DNA from: Lanius collurio | Lineage: Eukaryota > Chordata > Aves > Passeriformes > Laniidae | Direction of reading: 5' to 3' | Assembly: GCA_020086605.1 (NCBI GenBank) | Contig: JACBWW010000008.1 | Location: 18,215,730 to 18,279,729, forward strand | DNA length: 64,000 bases | In this document: in pieces, positions 1 to 11,549 of the stretch | Layout of the letters: each line of letters opens with the position of its first letter | Position numbering within the stretch: position 1 is the first letter of the stretch | Position numbers and translations under genes: made by a program | The notes under the pieces: generated by a model | Databases searched by the model: none | Told to the model about the DNA's origin: nothing | What the model saw: only the letters and a program-made list of their open reading frames with translations

Positions 1-2179
1 CAGTAGACTACGTGATCTTTGTGTACAGAGGGAAAACATCTGCTCAGTGGAGTCTGACAACATCCTGATAAGCATTACATTCACATTGTTTTATCCCCCT
101 CTGCTCTAGGTTGCCTGCACAAGGGACAATGGGCTTTCCTTCAAGTATTTACCACTCATCACTGGTGTGTGCAGTTGAAAAGAAACAAGGATCAGAAAAG
201 CACATTTAGAAAATGAACTGGCAGAAATGTCTATTAACTTGGCAGAGCAGTCAAAAAAGGGCAGTCATTTACTGTGAAGACACACAACAGCTCTTTTCAG
301 TTCATGCTATATAGAAGCCAAGGACTTACGCCTTGCTTTGTATTTCACTAGTATTTGGCAAAGAAAATCTGTACTCAGTGGAAATTAAAATAGGCAATTT
401 TTCTACCTTAGTTTCTAATCAGCACTTTGTGGCAACTGTCTTTTGTTTCTTTTTAATGCATGACTCAGAGCATGACAGATATTTTAGCAGCAGCTTGGCT
501 TAAATTTATGGGTGGGGGGCATTGATGGGTGTTCTTAGCACTAATTTGCAGGTATTCAAGCTTGAGGTCCCCTTGCCTTCAGACAGACCAGCAGGCCATC
601 TGCTGTTGAGCTGGAAGGTGAAGGTCTGAGAATGAAAAAAATCAGAGCAAATCTTGACTAAAACACTCCATTCATGCCTTATAAGCAAATTGCTGTATAA
701 TAGGTTACTTGACACTGTGGTTCTACAAGATTTCTTTTTCTGGGAGAGATACTAAACACATACTTTACTATGAGTTGGTGGAAGCATTAATAACAGGTTT
801 CTAATTATCATATAAGGAAAACAATTTGGGGATTGTTTTTCTTTTTTACTGTTGCACTCTCTAGATTGTGAAATTTCTTAAACAGATGCAAATCCTTCTG
901 TGTGATATATTATTTTAATTTATGACATTGCTTGTGTTAGAAAAATAATCATGGCCTTTAACTTTCTAATTCTTCATCAAGTGGCTATTTGTAATGTTTT
1001 AGTCAGAATAATAATATTATTAATTGAAAAGCTGATTGCATTTTTAATTATTTAATGAATGAATAAATTGATTAAAATTGTAAGTGTAGTGGGATAATTT
1101 TGCCGTGTTTGACAGCAATTGTGCAGGATATACTAAACAAAAATTAAATCAATCTGTCATTGCACCTGCTCAAACAGATTTTATTAAGAAGCTGATGTTC
1201 AGTACCATATTATGAGTGACCTTGAAAAAAATGTTTTTTAGAAACATACATTATAAATGTTGTGCTAAAAATTCCACACTTGACTTCTCTTTTCACCCTT
1301 ATGGTTGCCTGCAAGAATTGAAATAAACCTTTGGGGTGGAAAAATGTAAATGTGAGTTTACTTTTTGCATCTAACTTGAATGTTCATACTTTCTGCAAAT
1401 GTTAACACTTCAGGATAAAAAGCCAACATTATAAAACTGATAATTGGTAAAAACTTAGGAAGCAGGAAAAGGTGGATGAAAGACAGAAAATTTTAAAAGA
1501 TGCATAAAAGAGCTGAAAAGATTAATTGACAAGAAGTACTGAGTATCGGTAGTTAGTTAAGGTATTTTGATTGCTTTAGTCTTAAGACATGCATTGCCTT
1601 TTTGCTGGGCTATATTCTGAAAAATGCTGAAATCATGTCATTAGCCAGTGGAATCCATGTCAAGACTATCTGAAATCTTGTTTTCAAGCATTCGTTGCAC
1701 TCATATCTTAGCAATGTCCTGTAGCTTACAAACGCTGTCTAATGACTTAGCTGCAGTGTCTATGTCTGGATACAACTTGAGTAATTTTGAAGTACAGAGG
1801 GAGAGGTTAAAATAGCCCTATGGTCAAATTTTGGATGGAGAAGTCAGCAATGTCCACAATAAGTCAGTCATGTCCGCAAGACTTAACTGGGATTGGGTGT
1901 GGATTGATCAGCTTCCTAAAGGAACACGAGGCCAGGTGGAGGACTGTAGTTTTAAACAGCTAATAAGATTCCTGTGTGGTTTCTAAATTATGTTGTTACC
2001 TAGTAGGATGTATCATGCATTTGATAATCTTGTCACAACATTCAGTAGCAATGTGGTAGCGCAGCAAAGAGAATTCATACAAGTTATAAGTCATATAAAG
2101 AAGAGGGCCCATGTGACTCTCATTTCTATGAAGTTTAAGGGTAAATGCTGAGGTGGGGACCTGGGATGGGATTGCCTGG
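1..2179. other. PDE4D intron upstream of the D7 exon, no feature seen
   Basis: AT-rich unique-looking sequence. Open frames are short and lack coding character. Nothing else supported. Confidence 0.7.
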
Positions 2180-2245
2180 AGTCCATGTACCACAAGGACT
2201 TATGTCAAAGGTAGTCTTATATTGCAGAGATTTTTTTTTGGTTTT

Positions 2246-2288
2246 GTGAGTGAGTGAGTGAGTGAGTGAGTGAGTGAGTGAGTGAGTG
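2246..2288 (+). repeat. GTGA tetranucleotide microsatellite
   Basis: About eleven uninterrupted copies of GTGA lie within the left arm of the inverted repeat. The run is a few bases shorter than its partner at 3253-3301. Confidence 0.97.
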
Positions 2289-2334
2289 GTTTTTTGTTGG
2301 AAATGAAGAAGAGCAAATCCTGGATGTACAGACA

Positions 2335-2583
2335 GAATAGGAAATGAGAGGCTGGAGAGCAGTGCCACGGAAAGGGCCCTGGGGGTCCTGGTCAGTGGCA
2401 AGTTGAACATGAGCCAGCAGTGCCCTGGCAGCCAGGAGGGCCGAGCGTGTCCTGGGGGGCATCAGGCACAGCATGACCAGCAGGGCAAGGGAGGGGACTG
2501 TCCCCTCTGCTCTGCACTGGGCGGAGTTTTGGTTGCCTCGAGTTCTGGGGCAGTTTTGGATGCCAAAGTATAAGAAAGACATT
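2335..2583 (+). mobile_element. CR1 LINE fragment, sense, ORF2 3' region
   Basis: The text around AGTTGAACATGAGCCAGCAG, followed by a GGCATCAGGCACAGCATG-type segment and TATAAGAAAGACATTAAAAT, follows the C-terminal ORF2 part of avian CR1. It is truncated at both ends and broken by stops. It lies in the spacer of the inverted repeat. Confidence 0.9.
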
Positions 2584-3252
2584 AAAATAAAGTTTCCTTT
2601 CATCTTCAAACATACACTTAAAATAAGCATTTTATTTAATGGTGGCACAGTGTCCTGTAAAATAACAATATAGTTCCAATCTGTGAAGTAGTATGTAGAT
2701 TACTTCTGGTTTGTGTCTTATATCAAATAGAAAACAAGGGTCTAGTTTTGCCAATACTGATAAAACAGTAGTAACTAAAAATTAGTATCTTTGCTGCTGC
2801 ATATTTGTACAAACACATTTTTGTTTTGCACAGAAGCTAAGCATAACTTTCATATTTTCATTCTAAACTACTTGAGTTTTTTGCATCAATTTCATAATTG
2901 CTTCTAATTTTTTCTGAACTTTTAGTATGTCTCAGAAAACAGAGATAGAATCACTTTGTTTCATCAGCAGTTTCTTCATGTGTAACAGGCCTTTTTGAAG
3001 AAATAAGTGTAAAGAAAAGCTATGCCAGTAGAAATTACTGGTTTCTTTTTTCCACAGGTTTTGTGTTCATCTAAGTAAAAAAGAACTTGGCTTTATATCC
3101 TGATGTTGCAGAACCCTACTCCCAGCTTTGGACTAGGGCCCCCTCATCCTTAGGCTTCTCATACGAAAGTATTTTCTTCCAGAGGTTAATTAATTAAAAA
3201 TGTCCTGTTGATTACCAAAAGGATTTGCTCTTCTTCATTTCCAACAAAAAAC

Positions 3253-3301
3253 CACTCACTCACTCACTCACTCACTCACTCACTCACTCACTCACTCACT
3301 C
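3253..3301 (+). repeat. CACT tetranucleotide microsatellite
   Basis: About twelve uninterrupted copies of CACT lie within the right arm of the inverted repeat. They are the complement of the GTGA run in the left arm. Confidence 0.97.
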
Positions 3302-3424
3302 AAAAAACCAAAAAAAATTCTCTGGCAATATAGGACTACCTTTGACATAAGTCCTTGTGGTACATGGACTTAAATAGCAAAGGCAGAACCTTAGATCTGC
3401 TCTCTGAATTGGAATATGATAGCA

Positions 3425-3870
3425 TAGTAATAGTTCAATTAGAAGAGACTTACAATGATCATCCAGTCCAACTGCCTGACCACTTCAGGGCTGACCAAAA
3501 GCTGCAGCATGTTGCTAAGGGCAACATGCCCATAGCATTTGTTGTCTAAATGCCTCTTAAGCAATGACAGGTTGGGGGCATTGGCCTCCTCTCTAGGAAG
3601 CCTGTTCCTGGGTTTTAACACCCTCTTGGTGAATAAATGCTTTCTGATGTCTGGTCTAAACCTCCCCTGCCTCAGCTTTGAACCATTCCTATGTGTCCCA
3701 TCACTGGATACCAGGGAGAAGAGATCAGCACCTCCTTCTCCACCTCTCCTCCTCAGGAAGCTGCAGAGAGCCATGAGGTCACCCCTGAGCCTCCTTCTCT
3801 CCAAACAGACAAACTCCAAATCCTGAACTGTTCCTCAAGGAACATACTTTCTAGCCCTTTTGCCAGCTTC
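3425..3870 (-). mobile_element. CR1 LINE fragment, antisense, 3' end
   Basis: Reads as the reverse complement of the CR1 3' region, with recognisable blocks for the CCAGTCCAACTGCCTGACC, TTCTGATGTCTGGTCTAAAC and CTGAGCCTCCTTCTCTCCA segments. It is decayed, without coding potential, and starts right after the inverted repeat. Confidence 0.9.
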
Positions 3871-5424
3871 AGTTCACTAGAATTAAAGAGCTGCTTGCTG
3901 GACCAATTTTTGTTTAACAGTACAAATACTGATATACTACCTTAGCTGTTTTGTCTGACTCTAAGACATTTTTAATACTTTTTTTGGTTGTTGGATCACA
4001 TCATATGACTACAAGATGTTAGGCGCAGTCTGATATAGCCCAGTGCTGGTTTGAGCATCTTGGCGGGTAACTGGGTGACTGAGAGCATATGGCAACCTTA
4101 CTATCCCATGCAGAAATGGAAGAAAAAGAAGTTACTGTGTAAAATGTGTGTATGTAATGTGACCTATGCCCATCCTGAAACATGTAAATCAAATACTTCT
4201 GATGATACATGAAAAGTGCTATAGACACTATGCAGGTAAAAACTGAGGTGAATTCTGATTCTTTCTAGATGCCATAAAGGTCTTTGCATGATGGAACTGA
4301 AAATTAAAAATGGAAAATATGCATAGGGGATAAATTGAGCTCTGTATATTTTTATACACCCATTAATTTGATCAAAATGATATGTTTTCTGTAATGCAGA
4401 CGTTGTCTTTTGGAGGTAAGGTATATATATTTTGTATGCATCATGATGTTTTTTCAGCCTTAAGACCTGTTATTTGCAAAGCTTAGACTCTATCAATCAT
4501 TCTAAATTATAAATTTTCACTGAAAATCTTATTCTTTATGTCATAAAAGTAGCAAGTAATAAAACTGCTGGTCATTCATTTAGAAATAGTTTAACATTGA
4601 GAATGTATTAGAACCTCACTATCCCATAGATGAGGAAAAAACAGATTACAGAGAGCCAAATAATTTTAGTATACAGTATACCCATCCCAAGCCTCAAACT
4701 TCAAAATCTTGGGATTGAAAATGAAAACAAAGATGTTAACTTCTTGCAGTGTTAGCTTTACTAACAATACAGTTCTCTGTGGGGGACCTCACAGCAGAGA
4801 ATGATTTGACATGCCAAATAAACTTTAATGCTCAGATAAAAAGCAAATGTTCAGCACCCTGGGACTTTTGTGTTTGATACAGTCTTGTTATTGTTTTATC
4901 ATGGCTATCCTTTGTGTGAATTTCAGTTATTTTTTCGTGAACTTCATGGGAATTTATAGGAAACCTGTGATATAGCCATGATGGATGGAATTATTCCATA
5001 AAAAGACATTTTGTTCCAGTTCAAGAATATAATACTAAATTATGTAGTCAGCATTAAGAGATTTTATACAGAGTTGTTAACTCCTGTGTTCCTGTCTTCG
5101 CAACAGGAGACTCCTTGGGTGGAAGTATCTGATTTTTTCCTAAGACATTTTATTTCCTCTGGAGTGATATTTGCTATTAAAGTCTATTTTCCTCCAGTCT
5201 TTCATTAGCTTAAGTTTACTGAAGTGCTTAGAGATCTTAGAGGACTCTAAATAATTACATGAACATCTAAGAAAAGCAATTGGGGCATTAGTGATTAACA
5301 TTTTTCTCTCTTATTGTGGATGATACCAGGAAATGAGTGCTAATTCATGAATGGGCTTTCCCAAAAAAACTACATGGTGGTTTACACTCACAGTGCAGTG
5401 AGGTAATTCTTTTTTCTAGTGAGA
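3871..5424. other. PDE4D intron, no feature seen
   Basis: AT-rich sequence between two antisense CR1 fragments. No coding or repeat signal recognised. Confidence 0.7.
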
Positions 5425-5800
5425 TAGAATCACAGAATCATTAAGGATAAACCATGTCCCTAAGTACTACATCTACATATTTTTTGAATGCTTCCAAAGA
5501 CAAGGATTCCCCCACTTGCTTGGTCAGCTTGTTCCATACCCCTTTCAATGCAGAATTTTTTTCTAATATCTAATCTAAACCTCCCCAGGTGCAACTTCAG
5601 GCTATTTACTCTTGTCCTATCACTTTTTACATGGGATAATATACGGACCAACACCTCACTGCACTATCCTTCCTTCAGGTAGTTGTAGAGAAGAACTAAA
5701 TCTCCTCTGAGCCTCCTTTTCTCCAGACTAAGTAACCAAAGCTCCCTCAGATGTGCCTCAAAAACTTGTTCTCCAAATAGTTTGGCAAAGGTGTCAAGAG
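5425..5800 (-). mobile_element. CR1 LINE fragment, antisense, with 3' tail
   Basis: Begins with GAATCACAGAATCATTAAGG, the reverse complement of the ATTCTRTG-type CR1 tail. It continues through TCTAATCTAAACCTCCCCAG and CTGAGCCTCCTTTTCTCCAG. It is diverged and 5'-truncated, as is normal for CR1. Confidence 0.9.
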
Positions 5801-7080
5801 TACGTCAAGATCATGCAAAGGGCATGGTAACTGTCAAAACTACTCCTGGAAATTTGGCAGGCCAGTACACTCTTCAGGAGTGTTTCTAGCCTGAGTTCCA
5901 TGGCAGTGCAATTTAGTGAGGCAGTCAGTCTACAACTTTAACATGTGAAAATAGAATACTTTAAAAATTAATTCATAGCATTTAAATATTAGTCTAAATT
6001 TTAAAATAGTTAGAAACACAAATTTTATCTTGGACTAGTAATGCTTGTGACTGGATAGATCTATTCAAAAATTTTAGTGAATCAGTGATTCAAATTGGAG
6101 AGGTTTGCTGAGATCTTGGATAGCTCTGAGGACCTATCATTTAAACTATTGATTATCTCATGTCCTAAAAGATATTAAAGAACTGAGACTTGCATTACAA
6201 AAAGATAATGAACACAGACTGGATCAAAAAAAAAAAAACAAACCCAAAACCCAAGAGGAATTTGGTATTAAATATATGAACATAGTACATAATTAATTGT
6301 CACAATATTTTGTTACCACAAACTTTACATACTTGGATTATAAATGGATGATTTTTTATATAGATCTAGAATAATATCTGAAATTATAACAATGAATGCT
6401 GAAGGAATAGCATGAAAGAAAATTTGAGAAGGATAAAAACTTCATGTTTCTCTGTTTAAAAGTTTTTTTTTTAATAGGATTAGGTAAGACTTTATAGGGA
6501 TAGATTTCCTTTGGTCTCAATTTTAAAAGTTTTTTTTCTACCTGCTTCTGATAATTTTTTTTTTGTTGGCCACTAACCAAGGCTGCAATAATTAGCTGTA
6601 AGTGTGGTCTAATATAGAAATTGCACCAATTCATTTATTTGATAAATGTAGTATAGATTTTTCTTTAGATAAATGATGCTAGTAACATATGTTTTCTTTT
6701 GCTTTTGTTTTCTATTTTTTGTCTGTATGTGTATGTAGATGTATGAATTATAGACCATTCACCATCACCAGTGAAGGAGAATTTACAAATATAGGAGCAG
6801 CTAAAGTCAAACTCTTAGGCTATGAAATAGGAAAATTATATTTTTATGTCCCAGTGTTTTTCAATTAATCTTTAATTTATATAATGTCCCTCACCAATTC
6901 CCTAGAAAAAATGACCCTAGAAAAAATACCTTGCTATTATTTGAACATAATCTTCCTCTCAGTTTATTTTTGTTCTAACTGAAATGATTCTTAATGTACT
7001 ATTATTACTGTGAGGAACAAAGCTCTGCAGAACCACAGAGATTATGCTTCAAAATATACTTAAAGAAAAACAAAAAATAA
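5801..7080. other. PDE4D intron, no feature beyond short A/T runs
   Basis: AT-rich, with short homopolymer runs near 6226 and 6464. No gene signal. Confidence 0.7.
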
Positions 7081-7830
7081 TTTTGGTTGCAAAAGACCTT
7101 TAAGATCATCAAGTGAAATGGTGAACTTAACACTACAAGTTCATCTCCAATCAATGTCTTTAGGTGCCACATTTAAAAGTCTTTTAACTGCCTCCATTGA
7201 TTGTGAGTTCCTTGAGAAGCCTAGTCCAATGCTTGACAGCCCCTTTCCATGAAGAAATCTTTCCTAATATCCAATCTAAAACTCTTCTGGCACAACTTGA
7301 GGCCATTTACTCTTGTCCTATTGCTGGTTACTTGGGAGAAAAGACCAATCCCCACCTGGCTACAGCTTCCTTCCATGCAGTTGTAGAGACTGATAAGGTT
7401 TTGAACCTCCTTTTCTCCAGGCCAAACACCCCCAGCTCCCTCAGCTGCTCTTCACAGGATTTGTGCTCCAGACCCTTCCCCAGCTCCCTTCTCTGGACTC
7501 CTTCCAGCACCTCAATGTCTTTCTTGCAGTGAGGGGCCCAGAACTGGACACAGCACTCGAGGTGCAGCCTCACCAGTGCCCAGTACAGGGGACAGTCCCT
7601 GCCCTGGTCCTGCTGGCCACACCATTGCTGATCTAGGCCAGGATGCCATTGGCCTTCTTGGCCACCTGGGCACACCCTGGCTCATGTTCAGCTGCTGTCC
7701 CCAGCACCCCCAGGTCCTTTTCCACTGGGTAGCTCGTGTTCCAGCTATGCTGCCCTAAACTCGTAGTGCTACATATGTTGTTTCTGTGACCCAAGAGCAG
7801 GATCCATCACTTCATTTTGTTAAAGGCAAG
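7081..7830 (-). mobile_element. CR1 LINE fragment, antisense, about 750 bp
   Basis: Contains the well-known antisense CR1 blocks AGGGGCCCAGAACTGGACAC, CAGCACTCGAGGTGCAGCCT and GCCTTCTTGGCCACCTGGGC, and reaches into the segment ending GACCCAAGAGCAGGATCC. It is the best preserved CR1 copy in the first 10 kb. The open frames over it are decayed ORF2 or its shadow. Confidence 0.95.
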
Positions 7831-8457
7831 TGCTCTTCTGCTACTACATTTAAAACTGCCTTTTTTTTTTTTTTTCTCTCCTATGAGTCACAGGTCTTAC
7901 AGAAAGATTGGTAAAACCAGTGCCAGGAATAAATTATTTGGTTTTGGAGATTTTTCCATAGTAAATTTTTACTGTGAGCATTTTAAACTACATAAGTGAT
8001 GAAATACACACAGTTAGACTAATGATAAGAACTGGCAGGGTTTGGAAAAGATTTAAGGGATAAATGTTTTAAGTTAAAAATCAGTAACCCTTTCTGTGTC
8101 TTCTTCTCAAGAAAGACTAAAAATAAAAATTGATCAGGTTTCAGCCTCTTCTTCATGAAAGTGCCCCCAGTAACATAAACATGCTGTTGAATCTAGAAAA
8201 AGTAATGTTTATTATAATGTGAAATAATCAATTCAGCATTTGGAGATGCTTTGGGGAATCCCATATTGTCATAATTTGTATGGAAGCAGTCTAAGAGCCT
8301 GCAGAGCAAGTTAAGACCTAAAAAGTACACTGAAATAGTTAAACAAAATTAATTTGACCACTTTAAACAAATTAAGTAATTATTAAAAGTATTTCAGAAA
8401 TTATTGAGTCTGTAATGAGTTAATATTATTGCACAGGAAAGAAAAGAAAGATTACAA

Positions 8458-9046
8458 TGTGTTGAGGTGACTGAACCAGCAATTGTGATAGCTGACAGGC
8501 CAAGGAGCCCCGAAATAGCAAGGGCCTGCTGGTGGACCAATTCCAAGGATTAAGAACACCCCCTGACCTCACAATGAGAAAGGAAAAGCCTCTCCCGTCA
8601 GCCTTTGTGGTGCTGTGCAGACTTGGTCTGTGTAAAGGACTTGTTACCCTGCACGCCCCCAGAGCTTCCCCACTGGCTCCCTTCCCTGGTCCTGCCTTTG
8701 TGCTGCCCCTGTGCCCTCAGACCCCTGGTCCTGATCCTTGCCCCACTCCCGAGCATAATCCCGGGACACCGCATGGCAGGGCTCTTTAGTCTGCGGCGTC
8801 CCTTTGGGGCAGGACGCAATAAACCTCGTCCGCAGGATACATGCCGTACGGAGGAGCCCTCCTGACTCACGGTCTCTGGTAACGCTGAGCAATGTGGCTT
8901 CAGTGCGAGGGCGAGTCCGCGCCCACAGCCGCGCCGGGGAAGGCAGGGAGCTTGCGGGAGTGCTGCGCTGCACCCGCCGGAACGATTCCTCTGCCAGGGA
9001 TGTTTCGGGGAAACGCCGCTACCCTTCGCGAACTGCACGCCTGGCA
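8458..9046 (+). mobile_element. Probable ERV LTR (solo), CpG-rich
   Basis: A block of foreign composition in AT-rich intron, much richer in CpG after about 8700. It has LTR features in order: a TGTG start, a U3-like stretch, AATAAA at about 8818, then a U5-like segment with GGTCTCTGGTAACGCTGAG, and a CA at 9046. No clear target duplication is seen with these borders. An alternative is 8484-8887, where AGCAAT flanks both sides (8478-8483 and 8888-8893), but then the element would not end in CA. The family is not identified. Confidence 0.55.
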
Positions 9047-11549
9047 TTAATGATGTTTAGTTCTCTTACTAGAAACGATGTGGCAGTTGTCTATTCGAAA
9101 CCAAGCAAAGAGCAAACATGAAAATTCAGAAATCATAAATTTCATAACCTTGAGGGAGTGAAATGGTGAAGAAATAAACTTTTCACAAAAGATGGTAGTG
9201 AAAAGAAATTATTTTTTGAAATGTCAGAAATTTCAAACAGTGTCAATAAGGTGTAATTTTACTAATTTTAGGGATTCACTGTTATATGACAAAATAATTT
9301 TGGGTGTATAAGACTTACTCCCACAAGAATATTTACTATGCAACTGGGAAGAAATATCTAGCAGGTCTCTAAAGCTGTGCAGGTGGAGAAGAAATGTCAC
9401 TTATTTTTACACAAGACAAGAGACAGAGGGAGAAGGACTCAAAAATGTATTTTTATTCTTTCATATGCTGTTAAATCAAGATCAGGAAATTCAAGTTCAT
9501 GGGGATTTTATTTGCATATAAAAAGCAATATGCAACAAATTGAGAAAAAGAAGGGAGCTTGTACATTGTAGCAGTTTTAGAACAAAACAGACAGTTCTCC
9601 ATAAAAAAAGCCAGTAGATGAACATGAATTCAAAAGAAATAGCAGGATCACCTACTGCTGTGGGTATCCTGTGACTACTGCATCCTGAATGCATTCAAAA
9701 TATGAATAATGATTGCAGGTGAATAATTTGGCTTTTATACATAAACTGTAGACATTAGTGTCACTAGACAGTAGTGTCACTATTGTAGTTTAATAATGAA
9801 AATAGGAAAAAATCAATCAGAAATCATTCAAAATATGAATTAAGATTAAATGGAAGCTAAAGTGTGAATTTCTAATAAAGAACCTCAAAATTCAATAAGT
9901 GAATAGATGAAAATGACTGATAGCCGATGGTGAGTCATCTGTTACATTGCTTTCAGAATTCAGAGCACCAGAACAAGAAATAATGTGAAGAAAGAGACCC
10001 ATAGTAGAGAAAAATTGTACACATTTTCAGCAGGGACAGGCTGATTCATTTTAGTTTTAAGGGTTCTCAGAAGAAAACATGAAGTAGAAACAAAAAGAAG
10101 CATGACATACACATGAGTGCCTAAGGAGATGGGCTAGTAGAATTTTTATGCAACTCCAAAGAAATAAATGAGATTATTCAGAAAATAACTATAAATGATC
10201 TTTAAAAAGTGCAGTACATTTGCCAGAGGATACTAAGAGATAAAAAAGCATTTTTGTAGTCTAATATAAAATATTAAAGTATTATAACCTAAAATGGTGA
10301 TACATTTTTGTACCTTGATATGACAGAGCAGCAGTATTAATTGGATTCATATTGAGCTGAATCATTTAGTCTAAAATGTAAAAGCTGAACCTTTTTTTCA
10401 CTTGAGGATTCCGGAGGCTCTGCTCTGATACATGATTACCTATCACACTGAGAAATCCCTTCTCTTCTACCCCATACCTTTTCCCCTCCTGAGTGATTAA
10501 GCAAGGTTCAAAGGCAGTGAAGAGGTGCTGAAACATTCCCCACCACGAGTCAGGCAGCCATCACCGAGCTGCACAAAACCCAAGCAGTATCATATCTGCT
10601 GCCTCTTCTATACTTCCTCTCAATGTTTTGGCCTCTAAAAACTGCATTAAATCAAGATAGAGACTGGGTTTATTGGTGCCTGCAAATGTGTATGCTGGTC
10701 CAACTCATTCCATCCAGTCTTGTCTGGACTGTGATGAAAGTTGCAGTTTTGTGACTGTGCTATCTCTTTTCTGCTGCTGTAGTAGAAGAAACTGACTGGA
10801 TTTGCCCACCCTAATGAGACTCAGTGAAACATTCCCTGTATCACTGTATTCCTCTATCACACCTCCTGCTTAACAAACATTCTGGACAATCAGCTCCTAA
10901 AGTGCATTCTAGTACGAACCAAATTTTGTGGGTTTTTTAATACTGAAACACAGTACATCAGAACTTCAAAGTGTTTTACACCAAGTTAAGACAAAGACAA
11001 ATTAGGCAGATTATCAGAGTTGCTTTCTTCTCTTAGAAAATTGATTCTATGGATCAGTATAGCACTCTTCATCGTTGAATTCTACCAAAAAAAAAAAAAA
11101 AAAACAAAGAAAAAAGAAGTCATTTTTTTCCTTGTAGAAATTACTACTGCAAGGAGTAGCTGCTGAAATACCACCTCTAGTGAGTCTTACTGTAGTTGCT
11201 GTTGCTTTGTACAACATTGACAGTATCAGCTTATATTTTAAGTGTCCCATGATGTGTGTGATGGGATTTTAAATTTACTTTTATCATTAGAAAAGAAGAC
11301 AATTTGTGAAGACTGGACCTTCCCAGACAAATGTAGCTGAAAACTGATGAGTCATTCACTGAAGATTATCTTGGATAAAAATCTGGATTTCTCATCAGAA
11401 TAACTCTATTCCTTGTTTTTCTCCCGACATGATTGTGTAATTGTGGTTTATATTTAATTTGAACAAGAACTAGTCTGTAACTTATCTATGTAGATGAAGA
11501 GTAAGTCTCTTCCCACTCCCCTCAGAAGTAATTAGTTGTAGGTAATGAT
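9047..11549. other. PDE4D intron, no feature seen
   Basis: AT-rich. A short A run lies near 11086-11104, and a 10-bp word AGTGTCACTA is repeated at about 9757-9782. Nothing with coding character. Confidence 0.7.

Larger units (their letters stand above)
2180..3370. repeat. Inverted repeat: arms 2180-2320 and 3221-3370 around a 900-bp spacer
   Basis: The left arm (141 bp) and the reverse complement of the right arm (150 bp) match almost base for base, from AGTCCATGTACCACAAGG at the outer ends to GAGCAAATCC at the inner ends. Outside the tetranucleotide run I see only a handful of differences. Each arm carries its own microsatellite, GTGA on the left and CACT on the right. The spacer contains a CR1 fragment. 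No target-site duplication is visible outside the arms, so this is not clearly a transposon. It may be an inverted duplication. Confidence 0.85.

Noticed and set aside
2246..3301. Tetranucleotide arrays as a CRISPR-like array
   Set aside because: They are simple GTGA/CACT microsatellites without spacers, in a vertebrate genome.
2180..3370. Inverted repeat as a DNA transposon with terminal inverted repeats
   Set aside because: No target-site duplication is visible and there is no transposase remnant in the spacer; kept as an inverted repeat of unknown origin.
8598..9121. Open frames of 105-149 codons in the GC-rich block
   Set aside because: They are in the LTR-like element, on both strands, with no conserved domain and no splice context.
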